A stretch of DNA of 64,000 nucleotides from Blastococcus sp. CPCC 205250 (GCF_019799925.1 NZ_JABGCG010000008.1:186001-250000), one strand, 5' to 3'. Counted from the stretch's first letter, positions 8,688-17,577 are shown. A program made the numbers and translations. The notes: generated from the sequence alone by a model not told the origin.

Positions 8688-9029
8688 ATGGTCGGCGTGC
8701 CCGACCTGCAGCCCGAGGACGCCAAGCTCGTCACCCTCGCCCGATCCGCGCTCGGCCGCACCGGCGCGCCCGAGGGTGCCGCCGTCCGGGACACCGACGG
8801 CCGCACCTACCTCGCCGCGACCGTCGACCTGCCGTCGCTGAGGCTGTCGGCGCTGCAGGCGGCGGTGGCCGCGGCCGTCTCCAGCGGGGTCACCGCGCTG
8901 GAGGCCGCCGCCGTCGTCTCCTCGGCCGACGCGGTGGAGGCCGGCGGGCTCGCCGCGGTGCACGACCTCACGCCGGCGGCCCCGGTGTTCCTCGCCGGCC
9001 CCGACGGCCGGGTCCGCGCCACCGCCTGA
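8688..9029 (+). CDS. Cytidine-deaminase-like small protein lacking the zinc site
   Basis: A 113-residue protein that occupies the position between the CorC-like gene and era where many actinobacteria carry a small conserved protein, sometimes annotated as cytidine deaminase. The segment VRDTDGRTYLAATVDLPSLRLSALQAAVAAAVSSG resembles the CDA fold, where that place reads GxxxxGxNVENAsyplxxCAExxAi. However, there is no CAE or HAE motif and no PCxxC, so the zinc and catalytic glutamate are absent. It is probably not a deaminase; a structural or regulatory role is inference. The ATG at 8688 has gcgagg upstream, and a GTG nine bases later is possible. Confidence 0.75.
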   Translation: MVGVPDLQPEDAKLVTLARSALGRTGAPEGAAVRDTDGRTYLAATVDLPSLRLSALQAAVAAAVSSGVTALEAAAVVSSADAVEAGGLAAVHDLTPAAPVFLAGPDGRVRATA

Positions 9030-9033
9030 GCGG

Positions 9034-9594
9034 TCAGCCCAGCGCCTCGCCGAACGCCTCGGGGTCGCGCGCCCAGAGGGTCAGTTCCCGCTCCTCGCCG
9101 TCGTCCCCGGCGTAGCGGACGGTCACGCGGGTCCGGCCCGGCCACCACCGGCCCCGGCGCTGCGCGGCGCGCGGGTCCTGCGGCCGCCCGATCCGGACGT
9201 CGAGCACCTGGCGGTGCGTGACGACCTCCGCGGGGTCGGGGCGCGTGCCGGCGGTGTGCGTGGACAGCCCGTGGTCGGACACGGTCGTCCGGCGGGTGTT
9301 GAGCACCAGCACCACGGCCGCCAGGCCCAGGGCGAAGGGCACCTCGCTCCGGGCGTCGGTCCAGCCGCCGCCCCAGGCGAAGTAGGCCACCCAGCCGGCG
9401 GCGAGCACGGCCGCGAGCGCCAGGGCGCCCGGGCCGGGCGCCTCGTACTGCCAGTAGCGCAGGGGGGCGGGCAGGACGGTCGCCGACCGGCGCGGCCCCC
9501 AGCCGGCCACGAACCGGTGGGCGCCGACCTGCTCGACGTGCTGGCGCCTCTGGCCCGCCCAGTCGGCCGCCGGATCCCGTCGTCGTCGCGTCAC
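9034..9594 (-). CDS. Membrane protein with two helices, PH-like (uncharacterised)
   Basis: A 186-residue protein starting at a GTG with GGATGGAG just upstream. A basic N-terminus with a YWQYEAPG segment is followed by two adjacent membrane helices at about 62-77 (LALAAVLAAGWVAYFAW) and about 88-102 (FALGLAAVVLVLN). The cytoplasmic C-terminal part has NTRRTTVSDHGLSTHT and ends with TVRYAGDDGEERELTLWARDPEAF. This layout resembles bacterial PH-domain membrane proteins, but I cannot be sure of the family. It faces the CDA-like gene tail to tail with only four bases between stops. Confidence 0.75.
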   Translation of the reverse strand: MTRRRRDPAADWAGQRRQHVEQVGAHRFVAGWGPRRSATVLPAPLRYWQYEAPGPGALALAAVLAAGWVAYFAWGGGWTDARSEVPFALGLAAVVLVLNTRRTTVSDHGLSTHTAGTRPDPAEVVTHRQVLDVRIGRPQDPRAAQRRGRWWPGRTRVTVRYAGDDGEERELTLWARDPEAFGEALG

Positions 9595-9723
9595 GGCTCC
9601 ATCCTCCGCGACGCCCGTCCTCGGCCCGCCACCGTGGGCGGGGGCGCGGGCCGCCCGGCGGACGGGGGACCGGCCCCGCCCGGTCGCGCGGCCGTGTCGG
9701 TGCGGGGTGGGAGACTGGTCGGT

Positions 9724-10638
9724 GTGAGCACGCCGGAGCAGCCGTACCGCAGCGGCTTCGCCGCGCTCGTCGGCCGTCCCAACGCGGGCAAGACGACGCT
9801 GACCAACGCCCTGGTGGGCGAGAAGGTCGGCATCGTCAGCAACCGGCCGCAGACCACCCGGCACGCCATCCGCGGCGTCGTGCACCGGCCGGCGGGGCAG
9901 CTGGTCCTGGTCGACACCCCCGGCCTGCACAAGCCCAAGAGCCTGCTGGGGCAGCGGCTCAACGACGTCGTGCGCGACACCCTGTCCGACGTCGACGTGA
10001 TCGTCTTCTGCATCCCGGCCGACCAGCCCGTCGGCGCCGGCGACGCGTACATCGCCCGGCAGCTGAAGAGCGTCACGACCCCGGTCGTGCTCGTGGTCAC
10101 CAAGACCGACGCCGCGAGCAAGAAGGCGATCACCGCCCAGCTCGTCGCCGCCAGCCAGCTCGTCGAGGCCCGCGAGGTGGTCCCGGTCAGCGCCGTGGCC
10201 GGCGACCAGGTGGAGCTGCTGGCCGACCTGCTGGTCGGGATGCTCCCCGAGGGCCCGCCGCTGTACCCGGAGGAGCAGACCACCGACGACGACGTCGAGC
10301 GGCAGATCGCCGAGCTGGTGCGCGAGGCAGCGCTGGAGAAGGTCCGCCAGGAGGTGCCGCACTCCCTGGCCGTCAGCGTCGAGGAGATCATCCGCAGGCC
10401 CGACCCGCGGGACGCCGACGCCGTCTTCACCGAGATCCACGCGCTGCTGCACGTCGAGCGGCCCAGCCAGAAGCCGATGCTGCTCGGCAAGGGCGGCCAG
10501 ACGATCAAGGCCATCGGCAGCGAGGCGCGGGTGGGCCTGGAGACGCTGCTCGGCGGCCGGGTGCACCTGGACCTGCACGTCACGGTCCTCGGCGAGTGGC
10601 AGGACGACCCCAAGAAGCTCAACCGGCTGGGCTACTGA
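9724..10638 (+). CDS. era: GTPase Era
   Basis: A 304-residue protein with the Era G-domain. G1 is GRPNAGKT (17-24), a PQTTRH switch region follows, G3 is DTPG, and G4 is TKTD. A C-terminal KH domain contains GKGGQTIKAIG, which binds the 3' end of 16S rRNA. Era chaperones late 30S assembly. The GTG start was selected by frame; an out-of-frame GTG lies two bases earlier. It directly abuts recO: the era TGA is followed at once by the recO GTG. It belongs to an era-recO-uppS operon. Confidence 0.96.
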   Translation: MSTPEQPYRSGFAALVGRPNAGKTTLTNALVGEKVGIVSNRPQTTRHAIRGVVHRPAGQLVLVDTPGLHKPKSLLGQRLNDVVRDTLSDVDVIVFCIPADQPVGAGDAYIARQLKSVTTPVVLVVTKTDAASKKAITAQLVAASQLVEAREVVPVSAVAGDQVELLADLLVGMLPEGPPLYPEEQTTDDDVERQIAELVREAALEKVRQEVPHSLAVSVEEIIRRPDPRDADAVFTEIHALLHVERPSQKPMLLGKGGQTIKAIGSEARVGLETLLGGRVHLDLHVTVLGEWQDDPKKLNRLGY

Positions 10639-11385
10639 GTGAGCACCACACCGCAGTCGCTCTACCGCGACGAGGGCGTCGTCCTGCGCACCCAGAAGCT
10701 GGGGGAGGCCGACCGGATCATCACCGTGCTCACCCGCCGGCACGGCAAGGTCCGGGCGGTCGCGAAGGGCGTCCGGCGGACCAAGAGCAAGTTCGGCGCC
10801 CGGCTCGAGCCGTTCAGCCACGTGGACCTGCAGCTCTACACCGGCCGCAACCTCGACGTGGTCAGCCAGGCCGAGTCGATCCGCGCGTACGGCCAGCAGG
10901 TGGTCGGCGACTACCCCTGCTACACCGCCGGCACCGCGGTCCTGGAGACCGCCGACCGGCTCACCGCCGAGGAGAAGGAACCGTCGCTGCGGATGTTCCT
11001 GCTCGTCATCGGCGCGCTGCGGTCGCTGGCCGAGCGCAGCCACCCCGCGCCGCTGGTGCTCGACGCCTTCCTGCTGCGGGCGATGTCGGTGGCCGGCTGG
11101 GAGCCGGCGCTCACCGCCTGCGCCCGGTGCGGCGAGGACGGCCCGCACCGGCACTTCTCCGTGCCCGCCGGCGGATCGGTCTGCCGCGAGTGCCGCCCCG
11201 CCGGCTCCGCCATGCCCAACCCGGTCACCCTCGAGCTGCTCGAGGCGCTCCTGTCGGGGGACTGGGCGCACGCCGAGGCCAGCGAGGCCGGGTCGCGGCG
11301 GGAGGGCAGCGGCCTGGTCGCCGCCCTGCTGCAGTGGCACCTCGAGCGCGGCCTGCGCTCGCTGGCCCTGGTCGACCGCTCGTGA
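10639..11385 (+). CDS. recO: DNA repair protein RecO
   Basis: A 248-residue RecO. The N-terminal OB fold begins LYRDEGVVLRTQKLGEADRIITVLT, and a helical domain follows. A zinc-binding region has cysteines CARCG near residue 155-160 and CREC about 25 residues later. RecO loads RecA onto SSB-coated single-stranded DNA together with RecR. Translation is coupled on both sides: its GTG follows the era stop directly, and its own stop overlaps the uppS GTG by four bases. Confidence 0.94.
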   Translation: MSTTPQSLYRDEGVVLRTQKLGEADRIITVLTRRHGKVRAVAKGVRRTKSKFGARLEPFSHVDLQLYTGRNLDVVSQAESIRAYGQQVVGDYPCYTAGTAVLETADRLTAEEKEPSLRMFLLVIGALRSLAERSHPAPLVLDAFLLRAMSVAGWEPALTACARCGEDGPHRHFSVPAGGSVCRECRPAGSAMPNPVTLELLEALLSGDWAHAEASEAGSRREGSGLVAALLQWHLERGLRSLALVDRS

Positions 11386-12158
11386 GGCGCGCGCCCCGGC
11401 GCGAGGTCAAGGCGCCGAACCCGCACCCCTCCGGCGCCCGCCCGCCGGAGATCCCGGCCGACCGGGTGCCCGGTCACGTCGCGATCGTCATGGACGGCAA
11501 CGGCCGCTGGGCCAAGCAGCGCGGCCTGCCCCGCACCGCGGGGCACGAGGCGGGGGAGTCCTCGCTGTTCGACTGCGTCGAGGGCGCCATCGAACTGGGG
11601 ATCACCGCGATCAGCGCGTACGCCTTCTCCACCGAGAACTGGCGGCGCAGCCCCGAGGAGGTCCGCTTCCTCATGGGCTTCAACCGCGACGTCATCCGCC
11701 GCCGCCGCGACGAGATGCACGAGCTCGGCGTCCGGGTGCGCTGGGCCGGCCGCCGCCCGCGGCTGTGGCGCAGCGTCATCAAGGAGCTCGAGATCGCCGA
11801 GGAGCTCACCCGGGACAACGACGTCCTCACCCTCACCATGTGCGTGAACTACGGCGGCCGCGCCGAGATCGCCGACGCCGCCGCCGCGATCGCCCGGGAC
11901 GTCGCGGCCGGGCGGCTGGACCCGGGCAAGGTCACCGAGGCCACCGTCGCCCGCTACCTCGACGAGCCCGACATGCCCGACGTCGACCTGTTCGTCCGCA
12001 GCTCCGGGGAGAACCGCACGAGCAACTTCCTGCTCTGGCAGTCGGCCTACGCCGAGTTCGTCTTCCTCGACACGCTGTGGCCGGACTTCGACCGCCGGCA
12101 CCTGTGGGCCGCCTGCGAGGAGTACGCCTCGCGCCAGCGCCGCTTCGGCTCCGCCTGA
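11382..12158 (+). CDS. uppS: Polyprenyl diphosphate synthase (UppS family)
   Basis: A 258-residue cis-prenyltransferase. The diphosphate-binding MDGNGRWAK motif is at 37-45. AFSTENWRRSPEEV and the late SSGENRTSNFLLWQ signature, which contributes the Arg/Ser substrate contacts, are also present. It makes the long-chain undecaprenyl or decaprenyl diphosphate used as lipid carrier for cell-wall synthesis, at the cytoplasmic membrane face. Its GTG overlaps the recO stop (GTGA). Product chain length cannot be read from sequence alone. Confidence 0.93.
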   Translation: MRRAPRREVKAPNPHPSGARPPEIPADRVPGHVAIVMDGNGRWAKQRGLPRTAGHEAGESSLFDCVEGAIELGITAISAYAFSTENWRRSPEEVRFLMGFNRDVIRRRRDEMHELGVRVRWAGRRPRLWRSVIKELEIAEELTRDNDVLTLTMCVNYGGRAEIADAAAAIARDVAAGRLDPGKVTEATVARYLDEPDMPDVDLFVRSSGENRTSNFLLWQSAYAEFVFLDTLWPDFDRRHLWAACEEYASRQRRFGSA

Positions 12159-12173
12159 GACGCGGCCCTTCCC

Positions 12174-13787
12174 TCAGCCGCCGAAGACGGCGACGTCGGT
12201 GTCGCGCCACCACTCGGTGAGCGCGGTCAGTCCCTCGGTGCCGCCGTTGCGGATGCGGACCACCGCCTCGACGGCGTCCTCGTCCTCGGTCCAGATGAGC
12301 ACGGCGTCGTCGTCCCGGTCCACGTAGCAGGCGATGCGGCCGGAGCCCACGCCGTCCTCGTCCCAGGTGCCGTGGCCCTGGGTCGCCGGGCAGGAGGTGC
12401 CCGCGGGCTGCTCGGCCAGCTCGACGCGGGCGACGTCGTCGAGGAAGACCCCGTCGAGGGTCTCCTGGTCGGGGTAGAGGAAGAAGCGCGAGCTGGCCGG
12501 CCCGGGCTGGCTGGCGCTGGCGCCGCAGTCGACCGCCGCCACCTCGCCGTCGCCCGCGGCTGGCGCCGGACGGCAGTCCGCCGGGTCGTAGTCCGGCGGC
12601 AGGATCGCCAGCAGAGCGTCCTGCTGGGGCCCGGCCACGGGCGGTCCTGGCCGGTCGAGGGGCTGCGCCTCGTCCCGCAGCAGCACGAGGACGCCGACCA
12701 GCGCGGCGACCACCACGGCCGCCGTCCACACCAGCACCGTCGGCGTCCGCCCGCCGCGCCGGCGGCCAGCACCGGAGGCGCTGCTGCCGGTCACGGCCGG
12801 CGACGGCACCGGGTCCGGCCGGGCGGAGAGGCTGCTCGGGGAGGGGGCGCCCGGGACCGCACCCGGAGCGGTGACCAGGGGCAGCGCCGTGACCGGAGAG
12901 GTCGGCGGCTGGGTCGGGGCGGGGATGCGGGCCGACGAGGTGAGCACCCGGCGGGCGGCCGCGGCGAGGGCACCGGCGGTGGGCCACCGCTGGTCGGGGT
13001 CCTTGGCCAGCCCCTTCGCGACGACCTCGTCCAGCCCGCGCGGGAGCTCCGGTCGCTGGGCCGACGGCGCCGGCGGTGCCTGGTTCAGGTGCGCCCACAT
13101 CAGCGGCGCCAGACCGGCCACGGGGAAGGGCCGCCGCCCGGTCAGGCTCTCGTACAGCAGGCACGCCAGGGAGTAGACGTCGGCGCGCGCGTCCGCGGGC
13201 TGCTCGAGGAACCGCTCGGGTGCCATGTAGTCGAAGCTGCCCACGGCCGAGCCCGCCTGGGTGAGGCTGGGCTGGGCGGCGTCGGGGGCGACCGAGCGCG
13301 CGATGCCGAAGTCGACGAGGTAGACGAACTCGTCGTCGTCCTCGTCGGCCTCCGCCGCGGGCGTGCAGACCAGCACGTTGGAGGGCTTCACGTCGCGGTG
13401 CACCAGGCCCTCGGCGTGCGCGGCGTCCAGCGCCGAGGCGACCTGCGACACGATGCCGACCGCCCGGCGGGGGGCCAGGGGGCCGTGGTCGGCGAGCACC
13501 GCCGACAGGTCGCTGCCGCGGACGAGCCGCATGTCGAGGAACAGCCGCCCGTCGATGTCGCCGTAGCGGTGGATCGGCACGATGTGCGGGTCGCTGAGGC
13601 GGGCCGCGGCGTGGGCCTCGCGCCGGAACCGCTCCCGGTAGGCCCGGTCGGCGGCGAGCTCCTCGGCCAGCACCTTCAGCGCGACCCGCCGCTCGTGCTC
13701 GGTGTCGTAGGCCTCGTAGACCACGCCCATGCCGCCGCGGCCGAGCAGGCCCTCCAGCCGGTAGGGGCCGAACTCGCGGAACTCCAC
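12174..13787 (-). CDS. Transmembrane Ser/Thr protein kinase with 4-Cys sensor domain
   Basis: A 537-residue PknB-like kinase (GTG start after GGGAGG). The kinase domain is intact: glycine loop GRGGMGVVY (16-24), VAIK-equivalent K38, alpha-C E57, HRD 130-132 with VKPSN, DFG 159-161, and a Pro/Ser-rich juxtamembrane linker. One membrane helix lies at about 350-370. The outside domain (about 390-537) has four cysteines, near 405, 421, 466 and 487, plus a WTEDED/WW tail. It is shared with the proteins at 21239-22627 and 22697-24661. It is divergent from the oxidoreductase/FHA operon, which suggests the FHA protein may read its phosphothreonines (inference). Confidence 0.92.
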   Translation of the reverse strand: MEFREFGPYRLEGLLGRGGMGVVYEAYDTEHERRVALKVLAEELAADRAYRERFRREAHAAARLSDPHIVPIHRYGDIDGRLFLDMRLVRGSDLSAVLADHGPLAPRRAVGIVSQVASALDAAHAEGLVHRDVKPSNVLVCTPAAEADEDDDEFVYLVDFGIARSVAPDAAQPSLTQAGSAVGSFDYMAPERFLEQPADARADVYSLACLLYESLTGRRPFPVAGLAPLMWAHLNQAPPAPSAQRPELPRGLDEVVAKGLAKDPDQRWPTAGALAAAARRVLTSSARIPAPTQPPTSPVTALPLVTAPGAVPGAPSPSSLSARPDPVPSPAVTGSSASGAGRRRGGRTPTVLVWTAAVVVAALVGVLVLLRDEAQPLDRPGPPVAGPQQDALLAILPPDYDPADCRPAPAAGDGEVAAVDCGASASQPGPASSRFFLYPDQETLDGVFLDDVARVELAEQPAGTSCPATQGHGTWDEDGVGSGRIACYVDRDDDAVLIWTEDEDAVEAVVRIRNGGTEGLTALTEWWRDTDVAVFGG

Positions 13788-13944
13788 CGACGACCTCCCG
13801 GGGACCTGCGCCGCGCCGCCGTCCCTCGCGCATCCGGACGACGGGAGTCTAGGCGCCGACCTCGGCCGACGGGCCCGCCGACGGCCTGCGGGGACGGGTC
13901 CCCACATCACCCGCGAACCACCCGTATCGGCGCGGCGGAATCCG

Positions 13945-13974
13945 TTGACACGGGCACGGGCGTCCCCCGACAGT
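13945..13974 (+). promoter_or_regulatory. Candidate sigma70-type promoter of the oxidoreductase-FHA operon
   Basis: A consensus -35 TTGACA (13945-13950) is followed after 18 bases by GACAGT, a weak -10. This places transcription start about 30 bases before the GTG at 14009. The 221-bp divergent gap 13788-14008 must also hold the kinase promoter on the other strand, which I could not identify. Confidence 0.4.
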
Positions 13975-14008
13975 GGCGGCTCCCCGAGCGAGGACGGAAA
14001 GACCCCCC

Positions 14009-15550
14009 GTGAGTGAGAGCACCATCGCGCCCCAGCACGCCCAGCCGCCGTCGGCCCCGCCGCAGCGCGGCGACCTGAACGACCGGCTGATCGCCACCGA
14101 CGTCTGGACCGACCAGATGCTGGCCGAGGCCGGCATCCCGATCATCGACGTCCCCTTCGTCACCTTCGGTGGCGGCATCGGGTCGTTCGTCACCGTGGAC
14201 TACCTGCGCATCTGCGGCGTCCCGACCAGTGCCATGCGTGTGCTCACCCCCCTGAAGACGCCGTGGGAGAGCTACGAGTACCTGACGACGGTCTCGCAGA
14301 TCCCGCGCACCGAGCGCCTGCGGTCGGACTCGGCGTCCACGCCGGACAACATCTGGGGCTTCCCGAGCTACGCCCTGCGCGAGGGCCCCAAGCAGTGGTG
14401 GAACGTCTTCGTCGAGCCGATCTTCAAGCGCTACTACACGCCCAAGGCCGGCCACGCGTTCACGTCCATGGAGCGGGAGATGTACCGGATCCGGTACCCC
14501 GAGATGGTCGTGCACGGCCAGGTGCGCATGGTGCGCCGCCGGGCCGGCGGTGGGTACTTCACGGTCCTCACCCCGCCGGAGGGCGCCGCCTCCACCCGCC
14601 GCATCGCCTACCGCAGCCAGTGGGTGCACGTCGCCGTCGGCTACCCCGGCCTGAAGTTCCTGCCCGACCTGCAGAGGTACCGGCAGGAGCACAACGACTT
14701 CGCCAAGGTCGTGAACGCCTACGAGCCGCACGAGCACGTGTACGAGCGGCTGCACAAGCGCCCCGGCACCGTCCTCATCCGCGGTGGCGGCATCGTCGCC
14801 TCCCGCGTGCTGCAGCGCCTCATCGACGACCGTGACCAGCGGGGCCTGCAGACGCAGATCGTGCACCTGTTCCGCACCTACGTGGACAAGGCACACGGCC
14901 CCGGCATCTTCAAGCGCCGCCGGGGTGCCGACGGCTGGGCCTACCAGGGGTTCAACTACCCGAAGTCGGTGTGGGGCGGCCAGCTCAAGCAGCAGGTCCG
15001 CAAGACCCACGGCGAGGAGCGGGCCCGGCTCTACAAGGAGATGGGCGGCACCAACACGCCGCTGCGCAACGACTGGCTCGAGCAGCTCGACCGGGGCCGG
15101 CGCGAGGGCTGGTACCGCGTGGTGATCGGCCAGATCGACACCATGCGGCCGGTCGGGGACCTCGTCGAGGTCGCGGTGAGCAGCGACCAGGGCCCGCAGC
15201 TGGGCACCTTCGACTTCGTCATCGACTGCACCGGCCTCGAGGCCGACATCCGCGAGCACCGGGTCCTCGCCGACCTGCTCGACCACTCCGGCGCCGGGCG
15301 CAACCCCGTCGGCCGCCTCGACGTGGGCACCAACTTCGAGCTCCTGGGCACGCAGAACGGCGGCAAGATCTACGCCTCGGGCAGCGCGACGCTGGGGGGT
15401 CCGTTCCCCGGCGTCGACACGTTCTTCGGCCTGCAGATCGCCGCGCAGGAGATCGCCGACGACCTCATCAAGCAGGGCTTCGCGCAGAAGCTGGGTCCGG
15501 GCCGCTCGACCAGCCAGTGGTGGAAGTGGGTCCGCAACAAGCAGATCTGA
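14009..15550 (+). CDS. Dinucleotide-binding (FAD/NAD(P)) oxidoreductase of unknown substrate
   Basis: A 513-residue soluble protein with two Rossmann-type glycine motifs. One is FVTFGGGIGSFVTVDYLR (motif GGGIGS at 54-59) and the second is VLIRGGGIVASRVL near 259-265. The layout resembles flavin monooxygenases, with FAD and NAD(P) sites. Late in the chain, FDFVIDCTGLEADI and KIYASGSATLGGPFPGVDTFFGLQ resemble the closing FAD-binding strand and helix of that superfamily. I do not recognise a named enzyme. It is the first gene of an operon with a small membrane protein (52 bases on) and an FHA protein. It lies beside a Ser/Thr kinase, so it may be regulated by phosphorylation (inference). Confidence 0.8.
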   Translation: MSESTIAPQHAQPPSAPPQRGDLNDRLIATDVWTDQMLAEAGIPIIDVPFVTFGGGIGSFVTVDYLRICGVPTSAMRVLTPLKTPWESYEYLTTVSQIPRTERLRSDSASTPDNIWGFPSYALREGPKQWWNVFVEPIFKRYYTPKAGHAFTSMEREMYRIRYPEMVVHGQVRMVRRRAGGGYFTVLTPPEGAASTRRIAYRSQWVHVAVGYPGLKFLPDLQRYRQEHNDFAKVVNAYEPHEHVYERLHKRPGTVLIRGGGIVASRVLQRLIDDRDQRGLQTQIVHLFRTYVDKAHGPGIFKRRRGADGWAYQGFNYPKSVWGGQLKQQVRKTHGEERARLYKEMGGTNTPLRNDWLEQLDRGRREGWYRVVIGQIDTMRPVGDLVEVAVSSDQGPQLGTFDFVIDCTGLEADIREHRVLADLLDHSGAGRNPVGRLDVGTNFELLGTQNGGKIYASGSATLGGPFPGVDTFFGLQIAAQEIADDLIKQGFAQKLGPGRSTSQWWKWVRNKQI

Positions 15551-15602
15551 CCGGCCACCGCGACCGACCCCTGCCTGACCTCACGACCCGAGAGAGACCC
15601 CC

Positions 15603-16037
15603 GTGCTCCCCACCCTGAACGGCCGCATCCAGACCAGGATCTTCCTGCTGGTCGTCGTCGGCGGCCTCTGGACCCTGATCATCACGCCGATCCTGCCCAC
15701 CGGCGTCGGCATCGGCGCCTCCTACGGCGCCACCTTCTCCGTCATCCTCGTGACCACCGTGCTGGGCGTGCTGTGGGAGCTGCTCTACCACGGCCTGCAG
15801 CAGTTCCGGTGGGAGAAGGACTGGCCCACGCTCTTCGGCTTCCTGACCGGCATCAACGAGGGCCTGCTCGTCTGGTTCCTCTTCGCCGGCGGCGCCGTGT
15901 TCTGGCACGACGGGATCCCCGGCCCGGCGTTCGTCATCCACTTCGTGACGACCTGGATCATCGTGTTCCTCGTGGCCAACGGCCCGATGCGCGTGCCGTT
16001 CGTCCACTGGCGCATCAACGGCGGGAGGCTCGTCTGA
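15603..16037 (+). CDS. Four-helix integral membrane protein, unknown function
   Basis: A 144-residue protein, mostly membrane. Helices lie at about 13-32 (IFLLVVVGGLWTLIITPILP), 38-62, 74-96 and 108-126. There are short loops including QQFRWEKDWP, and a basic cytoplasmic end with VPFVHWRINGG. The GTG start follows gagagaga. Its stop overlaps the next ATG (TGATG), so translation is coupled to the FHA protein and the two are probably made in fixed ratio. Charged residues in the membrane segments are few, so a channel or transporter role is not evident. It may anchor the FHA protein or the oxidoreductase at the membrane (inference). Confidence 0.82.
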   Translation: MLPTLNGRIQTRIFLLVVVGGLWTLIITPILPTGVGIGASYGATFSVILVTTVLGVLWELLYHGLQQFRWEKDWPTLFGFLTGINEGLLVWFLFAGGAVFWHDGIPGPAFVIHFVTTWIIVFLVANGPMRVPFVHWRINGGRLV

Positions 16038-17572
16038 TGGCCTCGCCCGTCGTCCCGCCCGTCGTCCCGCCCGTCCCCGCCGCCGCGGTCGCCGCGGCGG
16101 CGGTCGGCGTCCCCCCGTTCGACCAGGTCGGGGTGGCCGTCACACCGGGGGAGGACCTCGTCGTCCGCCTGCCCGGCATCGTGCTCGTCGCCGGCGTGCA
16201 GGCGACCGCCCCCGCCCCGGCCCGCAGCAGCGGACTCGGGGGCTGGGGTGCGGCTCCGGCCGCCCCGGCCTCGGCGGCGCCCGCGGGTGACCGCCGGCTC
16301 GGGGAGCTGGTCGGCCTGTGCCGTCGGGTCTCCGCGGCCGGCCGTCGCGCGCCGGGGCGCCGGCTGCACGAGGAGCTGCGTGCCTGGCTGCCGACCGCGA
16401 CCGACGTGCCGTCGTTCGCCGTGGCCGCTGCGACCGAGGAGGGCCTGGCCCTCGTGCTGCTCGGCGACGGCGTGGCGGAGGTGCCCGAGCTCGGGCTGAG
16501 GCTCACCGCCGGGCAGGGGGAGGAGCCGCTGTCCGACGGCCGCCCCTACCTCGACCGCCTGGTCGACTGGCCGCCGGCCGCCCTGCGGCTGTCGGCCGGG
16601 GCCAAGGGCGACATGGGCCCGCACCCGCTCGCCGACCTGGAGGCCGGCGTCGTGCCGGGTGCGGCGGCGGTGCTGTCCCCGGCGCCGGTGCCCGCCACCC
16701 CGGCCGCGCCCGCGCCGCCGGTGCCCGCCGGGACCGTGCTCGCCCAGCTGCCGCCGACCCCGGTCGCCGCGCGGGTCACCACCCCGCCGGTGCCGCCGCC
16801 GGCCCCCGCGCCCCCCGTCCCGCCGGCTCCCGCGCCGGTGCCGGGCGGGCACGCCGCCCACGACCACGCCGCCCACGACCACGCGCACGGCCACGACCAC
16901 GGTGTCCCCGCGGCTCCCGAGCCGCCGGTCCCACCGCAGCCGGTCGCCCCGCCGGTGCAGCTGCCGCCTCCGGCGCGGTCGGTGTCCTTCCTGGACCCGC
17001 CGGCCGCCGACGAGGTGGAGCCGGCGCGCGAGCCGCTGCCGATCGTCACCGACGAGCAGCCGCCCGCGGCGCTGGCCCAGGAGGAGGGCGACACCCGCCC
17101 CAAGGTCAAGGGCATCCTCTGCAAGAACGGTCACCTCAACGACCCCCGCGTGCTGTTCTGCGCCCAGTGCGGGATCCGCACGACGCAGCAGACCGCGGTG
17201 TTCGTGGAGGGCGTGCGGCCGCCGCTGGGGCTGCTGGTCTTCGACAACGGGGCCACGGTCAGCCTCGACGCCGACTACCTCCTCGGCCGCGAACCGGAGA
17301 CCGACGAGCGCGTGCGCAGCGGGGGTCACCGCCCGCTGCTGGTGGTCGACCAGACCGGCGGCGTCAGCCGGCACCACGCGGAGATCCGGCTGGAGGGCTG
17401 GGACGTCGTCCTGACCGACATCGGCTCGGCCAACGGCACGCTGTTCGCCCGGCGCGGCGAGCTGGCCTGGACGTCGCTGATCCCGGGCCAGCCGGTGCAG
17501 CTCACGCCCGGCATGACGGTGCGCATGGGCGGGCGGCAGTTCGCCTTCGAGTCCCCGCACGGCGGCTACTGA
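16037..17572 (+). CDS. Zinc-ribbon plus C-terminal FHA-domain protein with Pro/His-rich linker
   Basis: A 511-residue protein. The N-terminal 220 residues form an uncharacterised region with Ala/Pro-rich start. A Pro/Ala-rich linker follows (about 220-340) with a histidine cluster of HDH/AHDHAHGHDH type that could bind metal. Next is a zinc ribbon-like C-x3-H-x8-C-x2-C (C362, H366, C375, C378), then a canonical FHA domain (about 395-508) with GR 417-418, SRHH 444-447 and NGT 466-468. These are the residues that grip phosphothreonine. It should dock a phosphorylated partner, plausibly one of the neighbouring kinases. The ATG overlaps the previous stop by one base. Confidence 0.88.
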   Translation: MASPVVPPVVPPVPAAAVAAAAVGVPPFDQVGVAVTPGEDLVVRLPGIVLVAGVQATAPAPARSSGLGGWGAAPAAPASAAPAGDRRLGELVGLCRRVSAAGRRAPGRRLHEELRAWLPTATDVPSFAVAAATEEGLALVLLGDGVAEVPELGLRLTAGQGEEPLSDGRPYLDRLVDWPPAALRLSAGAKGDMGPHPLADLEAGVVPGAAAVLSPAPVPATPAAPAPPVPAGTVLAQLPPTPVAARVTTPPVPPPAPAPPVPPAPAPVPGGHAAHDHAAHDHAHGHDHGVPAAPEPPVPPQPVAPPVQLPPPARSVSFLDPPAADEVEPAREPLPIVTDEQPPAALAQEEGDTRPKVKGILCKNGHLNDPRVLFCAQCGIRTTQQTAVFVEGVRPPLGLLVFDNGATVSLDADYLLGREPETDERVRSGGHRPLLVVDQTGGVSRHHAEIRLEGWDVVLTDIGSANGTLFARRGELAWTSLIPGQPVQLTPGMTVRMGGRQFAFESPHGGY

Positions 17573-17577
17573 GCGCC

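Noticed and set aside
9595..11340. Minus-strand extension of the 9034 membrane protein through era and recO
   Set aside because: Only the last 186 codons have protein-like sequence; the rest is antisense shadow.
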